From CAVQJU01 sp963712905 (GTDB taxonomy: Bacteria; Acidobacteriota; Vicinamibacteria; Vicinamibacterales; CAVVIG01), in the NCBI GenBank assembly GCA_963712905.1, contig CAVQJU010000013.1, positions 62,001 to 126,000 on the forward strand: 64,000 nt of DNA, given 5' to 3'. Shown here in pieces: positions 35,643-44,240 of the stretch (the first letter of the stretch is position 1; each line of letters begins with the position of its first letter). The notes under the pieces are model-generated. The model ran no database searches, was not told where the DNA came from, and saw only the letters and a program-made list of their open reading frames with translations. A program made the position numbers and the translations under genes.

Positions 35643-36887
35643 TCAGAAGGCTTCCTGCACCGCGAGATAGAAACCGACCGAGCCGTTCTTGCCGAAGCCA
35701 AGATCCGCGCACAGGTTGGTGCGCGATCGCTTGTTCAGCAGCAGCCGGAGGCCCGCGCCGCCGCCGATCGCCACCGAGTCGAACAGATGCTCGTCGCGAT
35801 CCCGCGAGCTGACCGTGGTGGCGTTGAGGAACGCGACCATGCCCAGCAGGCCGTTCTCCATCAGTGTCCGGCGGTACTCGACCTCGCCGTACACGAGCTG
35901 CTCCCCTCGAAACCGGCCTTCCTGGTAGCCGCGTCCCGAACGGCCGAACGTGTCCATGCCTGTGGCGGGGAGGTCGTAGTACGGCGGTATTCCGGTCACC
36001 ACGAAATCGCCCATCCCCCAGACGGCGAGACGCTGACGGCCGTCCTTGCTGACGTTTCGATACATCCGGGCATCGACGTCGATTTCCTGCCAGCTCGAGT
36101 CGCCGCCGAGAAAGCCATCGAAAAACGTCTCGTACGTCACGCTGGCGTAGCGGCCGGTCCGCGCGTCGATCTGGCTGTCCCGTGTATCGGTGCGCGCCGC
36201 CAGGCTGAATCCGCCGGACGTGGACGAATCGGAAGGCAGGCCGTGCGCCTTGCTGTACGTCGAGAAGGGCGACGAGTCCCACGTCGCTTCCGCGCCCTCC
36301 CCCGGCCTGATGTTCTGCCGGGTGCTCGACAGGAGCCCGCCTCCGGCGAACAATCCGGGAGTGAGCCGCTTGTAGGCGGTCTCGAAGATGCGGAAATGAT
36401 CGTAGTGGACGTTGACGGCGTCGTCGCCCGCGGAGGACGTGCCGAGCCCGAACGTATCCTGCGACGTCCACTGAAACCGGTTGTCGCCGACGATGAGCCA
36501 GCCATCGTCTTTGGTGAACGCGGTGAGCCGCGCGGCGGTCAGCACCTGCCCGTGCTGCGAGACCGTCGCGCTGAGGACGCTCGTCGAAATATGCGTCATC
36601 TTCGGGTCGCCGTAGTACCTGGCGATGTTGCCGGCCGCGCCGAACACCACGCCGGTATCGGGCTTGGCGCCGATGACGGGCGCGACGACGAACATGCGGC
36701 GCGGAGGATTGTCAGGATCGACCGGCGGCGGATCTGGCTTGTTGCGAATCGCCCGCAGGAGATCGCCCACGTCGGTTTCCGCGAGCGGCGCCGCCGACAG
36801 CGCCTGTCCGGCCAGGGCCTGGCGCCCGCTCAGCGCGATGATGGCCATGGTCGCGGCGACGATGAAGCGGGTCGATCTCGCGAGCAC
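35643..36887 (-). CDS. Outer-membrane beta-barrel protein (BamA/surface antigen-like)
   Basis: A 414-residue protein with a signal peptide (about 1-27, ending RQALAG). After a short linker with NKPDPPPVDPD the sequence alternates as in transmembrane beta strands, for example GQVLTAARLTAFTKDDGWL and RLLLNKRSRTNLCADLGFG. It ends in Phe (FYLAVQEAF), the usual C-terminal signal for barrel insertion. RGYQEGRFRGEQLVYGEVEY resembles the surface-antigen domain of the Omp85 group. No POTRA domains are visible, so it is a stand-alone barrel. A GTG start is used; the adjacent plus-strand gene begins very close. Confidence 0.75.
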   Translation of the reverse strand: MLARSTRFIVAATMAIIALSGRQALAGQALSAAPLAETDVGDLLRAIRNKPDPPPVDPDNPPRRMFVVAPVIGAKPDTGVVFGAAGNIARYYGDPKMTHISTSVLSATVSQHGQVLTAARLTAFTKDDGWLIVGDNRFQWTSQDTFGLGTSSAGDDAVNVHYDHFRIFETAYKRLTPGLFAGGGLLSSTRQNIRPGEGAEATWDSSPFSTYSKAHGLPSDSSTSGGFSLAARTDTRDSQIDARTGRYASVTYETFFDGFLGGDSSWQEIDVDARMYRNVSKDGRQRLAVWGMGDFVVTGIPPYYDLPATGMDTFGRSGRGYQEGRFRGEQLVYGEVEYRRTLMENGLLGMVAFLNATTVSSRDRDEHLFDSVAIGGGAGLRLLLNKRSRTNLCADLGFGKNGSVGFYLAVQEAF

Positions 36888-36918
36888 GAGTTCCCTATGC
36901 TACCGTAGGCCTCCACCT

Positions 36919-37674
36919 TTGACTCCTGCGGCCATCGGGACTATCACGTTCGCGTGCACGTTCGGGAGCGCCGTCGGCGCGGCGTATCTCCGCGACGCGC
37001 TGCCGCCGCAGCACCTCAGCAAAGAATCCCAGGACGTCGTGCGGCTCGGGATGGGCCTCGTGGCGACGATGACGGCGCTGCTGCTGGGCCTCGTCACGGC
37101 GAGTGCGCGGAACTCCTTCGACGGGCACGATGCCAACATCAGAGCCAGCGCCGTGAGCATCCTCGCGCTCGACCGCGATCTGGCCCGGTACGGACCGGAG
37201 ACGCGGCCGATACGCGATCTGCTGCGCCGCGCGGTCGAGTTCCGCGTCGAGAATACCTGGCCGGAAGACGGCGCAAGCAAGGGGTTCGGCCCGCCGCTCT
37301 CGACCAACGCCATCGAGGAGATCGAGAATTCGATCCTTCGTCTCTCGCCGGAGAGCGCCGTGCAGAAATATTTCAAGGACAACGCGCTGAAACGAAGCGA
37401 CGAGGTCATGAAGACGCGGTGGCGGGTACTTGAAGGCGGCGGCGCCGTCCCGACGCCGTTTCTCGCGGTGGTGATGTTCTGGCTGACGGTGACGTTCGCG
37501 AGCTTCGGCGTCTACGCCCCGCGAAACGCCACCGTCGTGTCCGTGCTGTTCATTGCTGCCCTGTCGGTTGCGGCGGCGGTGTTCCTCCTCATCGAGCTGG
37601 ACGGCCCGTTCGACGGCCTCATCAAAGTATCTGGCGATCCCCTCCGCTTCGCGCTCGCCAACCTCGGCCAGTAG
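36919..37674 (+). CDS. DUF4239 (bestrophin-like) membrane protein
   Basis: About 251 residues with two hydrophobic segments near the N-terminus (about 4-18, 42-60) and two near the C-terminus (about 172-190, 198-218). A soluble helical middle part contains LDRDLARYGPE and RDLLRRAVEFRVE. This layout fits DUF4239, whose structure relates to bestrophin channels. The start is uncertain: TTG at 36919 keeps the gene clear of the divergent barrel gene, while an upstream in-frame ATG would overlap it. Function may be anion or ion passage; not shown. Confidence 0.65.
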   Translation: MTPAAIGTITFACTFGSAVGAAYLRDALPPQHLSKESQDVVRLGMGLVATMTALLLGLVTASARNSFDGHDANIRASAVSILALDRDLARYGPETRPIRDLLRRAVEFRVENTWPEDGASKGFGPPLSTNAIEEIENSILRLSPESAVQKYFKDNALKRSDEVMKTRWRVLEGGGAVPTPFLAVVMFWLTVTFASFGVYAPRNATVVSVLFIAALSVAAAVFLLIELDGPFDGLIKVSGDPLRFALANLGQ

Positions 37675-37888
37675 CGCTCAAAGCCGCTCGCTCAGCACCG
37701 CCCACACGCGGTCTTCTTTACGGACAATCCTATCGTTGGAGCTGTCCTCGATGTACCGCTGTGGTTGTAGTGGTTTCAGACACGGCAGCGCTTGTTTCGC
37801 CCGTAAACCACTCGAAAAACTGCCACACGGATTCTGGTACGCGGCTTGCTCCAACGTCCGGCGTGAACGATCGCTGGAGGACAAGACG

Positions 37889-38164
37889 ATGAGCGCCACA
37901 CACGTCCATTGCGGAATCGAAGATCTTGTCGTGCGCATTCAAGCCGACTTTCTTGCCACACCGTGGCTGGCTCTTAGACTGCCGGACGCAGAGGAGCGAT
38001 TCGGCGTCGATCGGATCACCTGCGAGGCCGTGCTCGATACGCTTGCCGAGGCGCACGTGCTCGAGCGGTCGCGTCAGGGCGTGTACGTCAGGCACTTCCC
38101 GCAGGCGTCGCCGCGCCGCGCGAGCGCGCAGGTCAAACGCGCCGCCGCCCCTCACGCGGCGTAA
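37889..38164 (+). CDS. Small winged-helix (GntR-like) DNA-binding protein
   Basis: A 91-residue protein. ALRLPDAEERFGVDRITCEAVLD and LAEAHVLERSRQGVYVRHF match the helix-turn-helix and the wing of GntR-type domains. No ligand domain follows, only a basic Ala/Arg tail (RRASAQVKRAAA). GGAGG at 37876-37880 precedes the ATG at 37889. A clear intrinsic terminator lies after the gene. It could be a stand-alone regulator or DNA-structuring protein; target genes are not evident. Confidence 0.65.
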   Translation: MSATHVHCGIEDLVVRIQADFLATPWLALRLPDAEERFGVDRITCEAVLDTLAEAHVLERSRQGVYVRHFPQASPRRASAQVKRAAAPHAA

Positions 38165-38175
38165 GCCCGTCCCCA

Positions 38176-38212
38176 CGCGACCCCGCCCGGCGGGGTCGCG
38201 CTTCTCGTTTTT
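38176..38212 (+). terminator. Intrinsic terminator
   Basis: A GC-rich perfect palindrome (38176-38200, 12-bp arms CGCGACCCCGCC/GGCGGGGTCGCG around one base) is followed by GCTTCTCGTTTTT. It ends the transcript of the small winged-helix gene, just before the SulP gene. Confidence 0.85.
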
Positions 38213-38247
38213 CCACCTCATTATCTCTTCGGGTATGCTCACGCGCG

Positions 38248-39930
38248 GTGGGCGTGTCCCAGGCCATTCGTAGATTCGTTCCGGGACTGACCGCGCTCGC
38301 CTCGTACGATCGCGCCTGGTTGCGCGACGACCTCGTAGCCGGCGTCTCGGTCGCCGCGGTCGCCGTGCCGATTGCGATCGCCTACTCGCAGCTCGCGGGC
38401 GTTCCGCCGGTCAACGGCCTGTACGCGAGCATCCTGCCGCTGGTCGCGTATGCAGTATTCGGTACGTCGCGGCAATTGATCGTCGCGCCGGACGCCGCCA
38501 CCTGCGCCATCATCGCGAGCGTGGTGGTGCCGCTTGCCGGCGGCGACGTGGTCCGGCACGTGTCGCTGGCGATGACGCTCGCCGTCATGACCGGCGTCAT
38601 GTGCATCGCCGCGGGGCTGGGACGGCTCGGGTTCCTCGCGAACTTCCTGTCGCGGCCGATTCTGGCCGGGTATCTGAACGGCATCGCCATCAGCATCATC
38701 ACCGGCCAGCTGGGCAAGCTCTCCGGCGTTCAGCTGGCGCCCGCCGGCTTCTTTCGGCAAATCGCGGAGTTCGGCGCCAGGCTGGGCGAGGTGCACGGCT
38801 GGACCCTGGCGGTCGGCGTCGCGGCTTTTGCCGGCCTGCGCGCTTTGAAGCACCTCGCGCCGAAGGTTCCGGCCCCGCTGGTCGCGGTCGTCGTCGCGAT
38901 CGCGGCGTCCCGGATTTTCGGTCTGGCCGGCCACGGCGTCGCGGTGCTCGGATCGATCCCTGCCGGCCTTCCGGGCCTGACGATGCCGCACATCGCCTTC
39001 GACGACTGGCTGCCGCTCGCATACGGCGCCGTCGGCCTCGCGCTGATCAGCTTCAACAGCGCGATGGTGACCGCGCGCGGCTTCGCGGTGAAGAACCGCT
39101 ACGACATCGATCCGAACCAGGAATTCATCGCGCTCGGTGTGGCGGACATCGGCGCCGGCGCGCTGCAGGGGTTCGCGGTCAGCGGCGCGGACTCGCGGAC
39201 GGCGGTGAACGACGCGGTCGGCGGGAAGAGCCAGATAACGGGTCTCGTCGCCGCCGTCTTGCTGGTGCTGACGCTCCTGTTCTTCACGGGGCCGCTCGCG
39301 TCGCTGCCGATCGCGGTGCTCGCGGCGATCCTGATGAGCTCCGCGATCGGGCTGTTCGACGTGGCGGGGCTCGCGACCTTGCGCCGGACCAGCCCGTCCG
39401 AATTCTGGCTGGCGATCGTCACGCTGCTCGGGGTCATCACGGTGGGCGTGCTGCCCGGCGTCGTCGTCGCCATCAGCATCGCGCTGGTGCAGCTGGTGGC
39501 GAAGGCCTCGCATCCGCACGACGCGGTGCTCGGGCGCATTGCCGGCGTGGAGGGCTACCACAACCTGCGACGCCGCCCGGAAGCCGAACCAATCCCGGGC
39601 GTGGTGATCTTCCGCTGGGATGCCCCGCTGGTGTTCTTCAACGCCGATCGCTTCAAGTCCCGGGTGAGATCCGTCGTCGCCGGGTCGCGCATGCCGGTGC
39701 GCTACGTGGTGATCGACGCCGAGAGCGTGCCCCACCTGGACAGCACCGGCGCGGCCACGCTCGGCGAGCTGCACGCCGAGCTCGCAGGCCGTGACATCGG
39801 GCTGGCGATCGCGGGGGAGCACGGACAGCTCAGCGACATGCTCAGCCGCTCGATGCTCCGGGAGCAGATCGGTGCGCACCGGTGCGTGCGGACGCTCGAT
39901 GCCGCAATCGCACAACTGACTCAGGTGTAG
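38248..39930 (+). CDS. SulP-family anion transporter with STAS domain
   Basis: A 560-residue membrane protein. About 11-12 hydrophobic segments (residues 25-410) include the SulP signature region VPIAIAYSQLAGVPPVNGLY and DAATCAIIAS. The C-terminal STAS domain (about 430-555) has VVIFRWDAPLVFFNADRFK and YVVIDAESVPHLDSTGAATL, with the conserved DSTG loop. It should carry sulfate, bicarbonate or another anion across the inner membrane with H+ or Na+. The GTG at 38248 fits the usual N-terminal length. A degraded VOC gene fragment follows. Confidence 0.85.
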   Translation: MGVSQAIRRFVPGLTALASYDRAWLRDDLVAGVSVAAVAVPIAIAYSQLAGVPPVNGLYASILPLVAYAVFGTSRQLIVAPDAATCAIIASVVVPLAGGDVVRHVSLAMTLAVMTGVMCIAAGLGRLGFLANFLSRPILAGYLNGIAISIITGQLGKLSGVQLAPAGFFRQIAEFGARLGEVHGWTLAVGVAAFAGLRALKHLAPKVPAPLVAVVVAIAASRIFGLAGHGVAVLGSIPAGLPGLTMPHIAFDDWLPLAYGAVGLALISFNSAMVTARGFAVKNRYDIDPNQEFIALGVADIGAGALQGFAVSGADSRTAVNDAVGGKSQITGLVAAVLLVLTLLFFTGPLASLPIAVLAAILMSSAIGLFDVAGLATLRRTSPSEFWLAIVTLLGVITVGVLPGVVVAISIALVQLVAKASHPHDAVLGRIAGVEGYHNLRRRPEAEPIPGVVIFRWDAPLVFFNADRFKSRVRSVVAGSRMPVRYVVIDAESVPHLDSTGAATLGELHAELAGRDIGLAIAGEHGQLSDMLSRSMLREQIGAHRCVRTLDAAIAQLTQV

Positions 39931-39956
39931 CCCGGAAGTGCGGAGACCGACGGGGC

Positions 39957-40088
39957 TTGCTGATGAAGTCCCGCGGCGTCGTGTTCCGGCGGGAGCCCTC
40001 GGCCGCCACGACAGATGGCGCGAAGGTCCTCTCCACGGCCGATTTCCGCGATCCGGATGGCCACGTGCTCTCGATTATGGGTTGGGTG
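39957..40088 (+). pseudogene. VOC/glyoxalase gene fragment
   Basis: Only the C-terminal strands of a VOC-family protein are left: SRGVVFRREPS, then STADFRDPDGHVLSIMGWV, typical of the last metal-ligand region of glyoxalase-type proteins. There is no start codon context, and the first half is missing, with the SulP stop only 27 bases upstream. It is read here as a deletion remnant. Confidence 0.6.
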
Positions 40089-40104
40089 TCCCTGAAGGCG
40101 GCCG

Positions 40105-40950
40105 CTACGGTTGGGGAAACCCGCCGATGATGTCGGCGGGCGCGACGCCGGCGGCTCGCAGCGCGCGCAGGCTCATCGCGTCGTGCCGCTTGGCCAGCCG
40201 CTGGCCGTTCTCGTCGCTCACGAGAGGGCAGTGAAAGAAGGCCGGCGGCGCGACGCCGAGCGCCTCGTAGACGAGCAGCTGCCGGGCCGTGGACTTCAGC
40301 AGGTCGCGCCCCCGCACGACCTCGGTGATCTTCATCGCGACATCGTCAGCCACCACGGCTAGCTGGTAGGCGGGGACGTCGTCTCGCCGCCAGACGATGA
40401 AGTCTCCAAAGTCTTTGCCTGACGTGTATGCCTGTGCCCCCGCGCTTCCATCATCGAAGCGAAGCGTCGCGCCGTCCGGCACGCGGAACCGCCAGGTCGT
40501 GCCCGCCGGATCTGTCGCGTCTGATGTTTTCTCGCGGCACCGGCCGCCGTAGAGCGGTTCGTCGTTCTCGGGGTTGTCGTGCGGCGCCTGAGCCGCTTCC
40601 GCGAGATCCCGCCGCGAACAGCTGCACGGATACAGCACGCCTTGCCGGCGGAGGCGGGTCCAAGTCTCCACGTAAATCGCCCGACGCTCGCTTTGCCGGT
40701 ACGGACCGAATGGTCCGCCGACGTCGGGCCCTTCATCCCAGCGGATGCCGAGCCAGCGCAGGTCCTCGAGCATCGCGCCGGCGTAGTCGGCCCGCGAGCG
40801 CTGCGGGTCGAGGTCCTCGTCGCGCAGCACGAGGGTACCGCCCGCCTGACGCGCCCTCTGAAACGCGGTCCAGAAGGTGCTGGCGTGGCCGACGTGCAGG
40901 AGGCCCGTCGGAGAGGGCGCGATCCGGCCGCGGTACTCGTTTCCGTTCAC
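40105..40950 (-). CDS. gluQ: Glutamyl-Q tRNA(Asp) synthetase
   Basis: A 281-residue relative of the catalytic half of glutamyl-tRNA synthetase. The HIGH-type motif is HVGH at residues 19-22 after RIAPSPTGLL. The KMSKS-like motif is RLAKRHDAMSL near residue 255. A zinc site is suggested by YPCSCSR and a later Cys in YGGRC. It lacks the anticodon-binding domain, as expected for GluQ-RS, which activates glutamate and attaches it to queuosine in tRNA(Asp). Length is close to the usual 290-300 residues. GTG start. It is divergent from the metal-efflux operon (55 bp). Confidence 0.9.
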   Translation of the reverse strand: MNGNEYRGRIAPSPTGLLHVGHASTFWTAFQRARQAGGTLVLRDEDLDPQRSRADYAGAMLEDLRWLGIRWDEGPDVGGPFGPYRQSERRAIYVETWTRLRRQGVLYPCSCSRRDLAEAAQAPHDNPENDEPLYGGRCREKTSDATDPAGTTWRFRVPDGATLRFDDGSAGAQAYTSGKDFGDFIVWRRDDVPAYQLAVVADDVAMKITEVVRGRDLLKSTARQLLVYEALGVAPPAFFHCPLVSDENGQRLAKRHDAMSLRALRAAGVAPADIIGGFPQP

Positions 40951-41005
40951 GCGGGGCAGTCTACATGCGGTTGTCGCCCCCGACGCCTTCGCATACGATG
41001 GAGTC

Positions 41006-41413
41006 GTGAACCTGTCCCGGCTTCTCGCCGGTGCGCTGGCCGCGGCCCTGGGGTTGCTCCCGGTGGCGCCGCCCGAGCACGTCCACGAAGCCGAAGAAGC
41101 AGGCCACTCTCACGTCGTCGTCCATCGTCATGCGGCCGAGCACGGCATCCTCGACCATCACGCCGACCACGGCTCGGCTCCAGAGGTGGAGGACAACGAT
41201 CACGACGGTCCGGCATTCACGCTGACCGCCGACTACGTTGTTCCTGCGTCTTCTGCTGCTGTCTCCGTCCGACCGCAGCCCGTCAGCGCCTTGCTCGAAC
41301 CGCCGAAGCCCGTTGTTTTCGAACGGGTGACCGTGGATGTCGAGCTTCTGATTCACGGCCCGCCCAGGGCTCCGACCGGTCTCCGCGCTCCGCCTTTCTC
41401 GCCCGCCACATAA
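41006..41413 (+). CDS. His-rich exported protein ahead of metal efflux genes
   Basis: A 135-residue protein with a signal peptide-like N-terminus (NLSRLLAGALAAALGLLPVA). The next 50 residues are rich in His, Glu and Asp (HVHEAEEAGHSHVVVHRHAA, HGILDHHADHG), typical of periplasmic metal buffers. The C-terminal part (SALLEPPKPVVFERVTVDVE) may form strands. It starts 54 bp before the outer-membrane factor gene of an HME-RND system and is probably cotranscribed. It likely captures divalent metal in the periplasm. GTG start with GGAG just upstream, at a rather short distance. Confidence 0.65.
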   Translation: MNLSRLLAGALAAALGLLPVAPPEHVHEAEEAGHSHVVVHRHAAEHGILDHHADHGSAPEVEDNDHDGPAFTLTADYVVPASSAAVSVRPQPVSALLEPPKPVVFERVTVDVELLIHGPPRAPTGLRAPPFSPAT

Positions 41414-41466
41414 CGCGGCTCGTCCACAGCCGCCGTCCCGGTATTTCTCTGTCCTGAAGGAGTCGT

Positions 41467-42687
41467 ATGCGGACGCGCACTTTGTGCGTGGCTGCGGCCC
41501 TGGTCTGTTTGCCCAGGTTGCTCGCGGCCCAGACTGTTCTCTCGGAGGCCGATGCGCTCGCGCGTCTGTCGGCCGACAGCCCTCGCGTTCGCGCGATCCG
41601 CGCGGGCGTCGATGTCGCGCGGGCGGACGTGCTCGCGGCCGGCCGCTGGCCGAATCCGCGCTTCACGTACAACCGGGAATCGGTGGCCGGCGTGACCGAA
41701 AACATGTTCCTGGTGACGCAGGCACTGCCGGTCACGGGCCGGCGAAGCCTGGACGTGGACGCGGCCACCGCGCTGGTGGCGGCCAGCGAGCGCCGGGCCG
41801 ATCAGGAAGTACGCCAGGTTCGAGCCGCATTGCGCAGCGCCTACGCCGATCTCGTCTCGGCGCAGGTGCGCGAGGCCGAGATCGCGCGCGCGCGCGACCG
41901 GCTGCGCGGCCTGACGGACATCCTCGCGCGGCGCGAGAGCGCCGGCGACGCGGCCGGCTACGACCGGCTTCGCGCCGAGCGGGAGGGGATGGATCTCGAC
42001 GCCGAATGGTCGGCGGCTCGAGCCGAGCGTGCGCGGGCGCAGGCCGGGCTGGCCGGTTTCTTCGCACCCTCCGGAGACGTCACGAGCCTCGCCGCCGTCG
42101 TTCCGCAGCCTGTGGCGCGGCCTGCGTTACCGGGCGCGGATGCGCTCGTCGCCCACGCCGAAACGACCCTTCCCGAGCTGGCGGCGCTGCGGCAGGAGAT
42201 CGCGTCCGCCGAATTTGCCGCGCAGGCGGCCGGCCGGCGGCCCATTCCCGAGCCGGAAATCGTCGCGGGCACCAAGTCGTCCAACCTCGCCGGCGGAGAC
42301 ATCGGCGGAGTTTTCAGCGTTCACGTCACGCTGCCGCTTTTCGACCGGGCGAAACCGGAGAACGCGCAGGCGGAGGCGCGCCGCGTTCAAGCGGCAGCAC
42401 GCGTCGAGGCGTTCGAACAGGTGCTGCGCGCGCAGATCACCGCGCTTCGCGCGATCGTCCTCGAACGCCGGCAGGCGGCCGATGCGTACCGGGGATCCAC
42501 GGCAACCAGCGCGAGCCTCGAGCGCATCGCACAGGTCAGCTACGACGCCGGCGAGCGGGGCATTCTCGAACTGCTCGACGCCTACCGCACGGGCGCAGCG
42601 GCGCGCACGCGCCAGGCGCTGCTCGATGCCGCCGCACGTCAGGCGGAAATCGAGCTCGAACTGGTGAGCGGATGGGAGATCCGATGA
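41467..42687 (+). CDS. Outer-membrane factor of HME-RND efflux system (CzcC-like)
   Basis: A 406-residue TolC-type protein with a signal peptide (about 1-21, LLAAQ). Two internally similar OEP repeats are seen: PNPRFTYNRESVAGVTENMF with ALPVTGRRSLDV in the first, and EIVAGTKSSNLAGGDIGGVF with VTLPLFDRAKPENAQAEARR in the second, each followed by long helices. These form the barrel and tunnel through the outer membrane. It ends by overlapping the MFP gene start (ATGA). Second gene of the metal-efflux operon. Confidence 0.85.
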   Translation: MRTRTLCVAAALVCLPRLLAAQTVLSEADALARLSADSPRVRAIRAGVDVARADVLAAGRWPNPRFTYNRESVAGVTENMFLVTQALPVTGRRSLDVDAATALVAASERRADQEVRQVRAALRSAYADLVSAQVREAEIARARDRLRGLTDILARRESAGDAAGYDRLRAEREGMDLDAEWSAARAERARAQAGLAGFFAPSGDVTSLAAVVPQPVARPALPGADALVAHAETTLPELAALRQEIASAEFAAQAAGRRPIPEPEIVAGTKSSNLAGGDIGGVFSVHVTLPLFDRAKPENAQAEARRVQAAARVEAFEQVLRAQITALRAIVLERRQAADAYRGSTATSASLERIAQVSYDAGERGILELLDAYRTGAAARTRQALLDAAARQAEIELELVSGWEIR

Positions 42688-44240
42688 TGAGTCGAACGCT
42701 GCCAATCGCGTTGATCCTCGCGCTGGCCTCGAGCGCGGCATGCCGCCGAACGGACGCTCCGGCGCCGGGCCAGCAGTCCGAAGCTCCGACTCTCGATGTG
42801 ACGAGCTGGACGGATCAGACCGAGCTCTACATGGAGCACCCGCCGCTCGTCGCGGGACAAACCCTCCGCTTCGCCGTGCACCTTACGCGCCTTGCCGATT
42901 TTCGCGCGCTCGATTCCGGACGCCCGTCGATCGAGATGATGCCCGAGGCAGGAGGGCAGGCGGTCGTGTTGCCGGGATCGGAGGCGCTTCGCCCCGGCGC
43001 GTTTCGCGTGGAAGGCAAGCTGCCGCCGGCCGGACGCTATCGCTGGGCGCTGGTCGTCTCTGCGCCCGGGCTCTCCGACCGGCACGATCTCGGCACCACG
43101 ACCGTGTTCGCCGACGAGGCGTCGGCGGTGGCCGACGCCAGGAAACGGCCGGAGAAGGACGCGGCCGCCATCGCGTACTTGAAGGAACAGCAATGGACGA
43201 ATCCGTTCGCCACGGCGCTCGTCCGCGACGGCGACGTGCGCACTTCGATTCGCGTCCCCGCGGCCATCGAGCCCGTGACAGGCGGCGAGGCGATGGTTTC
43301 CGCCCCGGCGGATGGACGTTTCGCGTCCGATCGGTTTCCGTCGGTGGGCGACCGCGTGTCGGCCGGTCAGGAACTCGGGCGGCTGGACCCGCGTCTCGCG
43401 AGCGGCGGCGAAGACCGGGCGTCGATGGTGGCGGCCGTCACCGAGTCGCAGGCGACGCTCGATGCCGCGAAGGCCGATCTCGCCAGGGCCGAGCGGCTGC
43501 TCGAGGAACGCGCCGTCCCGGGCCGCCGCGTCGAAGACGCCAGGCGGGCCGTTGCCGTCGCCGAGGCCCGCGCGACCGCTGCCCGCGCCCGGCTCGCTCA
43601 GCGAGACGATGTGCTGCGGGTCGGCGGCGGGAACGCGTCGGGGAACGCGTTCGTGCTGCGCGCGCCCATCGCCGGCCGGGTCACCGAGGTCTTTGCCGCG
43701 CTAGGCGCATCGTACGACGAAGGCGCGCCGCTGTTCCGCGTCGTGCGCGGGGACCGCGTCGAGCTGCAGGCGCAGGTGCCTCCCGGCGACGCCGCGCTGG
43801 CGCGTGCGACCACGGGTGTGGCGTTCGAGGTTCCGGGACGCGCCGACCCGATCCAGCTCAAGCCCGATCACATCCACGACGCAGGCGTCATCGACTCGAA
43901 AACGCGCGCGCTGCCGCTTCAGATCGAAGTCGAAAACCGCGACGGGCTCCTGCTCGTGGGGCAGACGGGCACGGCGATCCTCTACACCGGCCAGGCCCAA
44001 CGCATGCCCGTGGTGCCGGCCGACGCCGTCCTGACCGAGGCGGGACGGCCTTATGTGTTCGTGCAGATCGCCGGCGAGCGCTTCGCGCGCCGGTTCGTCG
44101 AGGTGGCCTCCCGGGACGCCGGCACGGTCGGCCTGCGGTCGGGTGTGGCATCCGGGGAGCGGGTCGTGACACGCGGCGCCTACGACATTCAACTGGCATC
44201 CGCGGCAAAGGGCCTGCCGGCGGAAGGACACGTGCACTGA
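42684..44240 (+). CDS. Periplasmic adaptor (MFP) of HME-RND efflux system, lipoprotein
   Basis: A 518-residue protein. The lipobox SAAC places the lipid Cys at residue 20. An extra N-terminal domain (about 35-150, WTDQTELYMEHPPLVAGQTL) occurs in a subset of metal-efflux adaptors. Then come the biotinyl-lipoyl-like half-motif (MVSAPADGRFASDRFPSVGD), the alpha-hairpin (VAAVTESQATLDAAKADLAR to AVAVAEARATAARARLAQR), a second lipoyl half (VLRAPIAGRVTEVFAALGAS) and beta-barrel parts. The last residues are EGHVH, a possible metal-binding end. It links the pump to the outer-membrane channel. Confidence 0.85.
   Translation: MMSRTLPIALILALASSAACRRTDAPAPGQQSEAPTLDVTSWTDQTELYMEHPPLVAGQTLRFAVHLTRLADFRALDSGRPSIEMMPEAGGQAVVLPGSEALRPGAFRVEGKLPPAGRYRWALVVSAPGLSDRHDLGTTTVFADEASAVADARKRPEKDAAAIAYLKEQQWTNPFATALVRDGDVRTSIRVPAAIEPVTGGEAMVSAPADGRFASDRFPSVGDRVSAGQELGRLDPRLASGGEDRASMVAAVTESQATLDAAKADLARAERLLEERAVPGRRVEDARRAVAVAEARATAARARLAQRDDVLRVGGGNASGNAFVLRAPIAGRVTEVFAALGASYDEGAPLFRVVRGDRVELQAQVPPGDAALARATTGVAFEVPGRADPIQLKPDHIHDAGVIDSKTRALPLQIEVENRDGLLLVGQTGTAILYTGQAQRMPVVPADAVLTEAGRPYVFVQIAGERFARRFVEVASRDAGTVGLRSGVASGERVVTRGAYDIQLASAAKGLPAEGHVH

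Noticed and set aside
38239..39915. A 558-residue minus-strand frame opposite the SulP gene
   Set aside because: It is His/Arg/Asp-rich without any domain and mirrors the complete SulP coding sequence.
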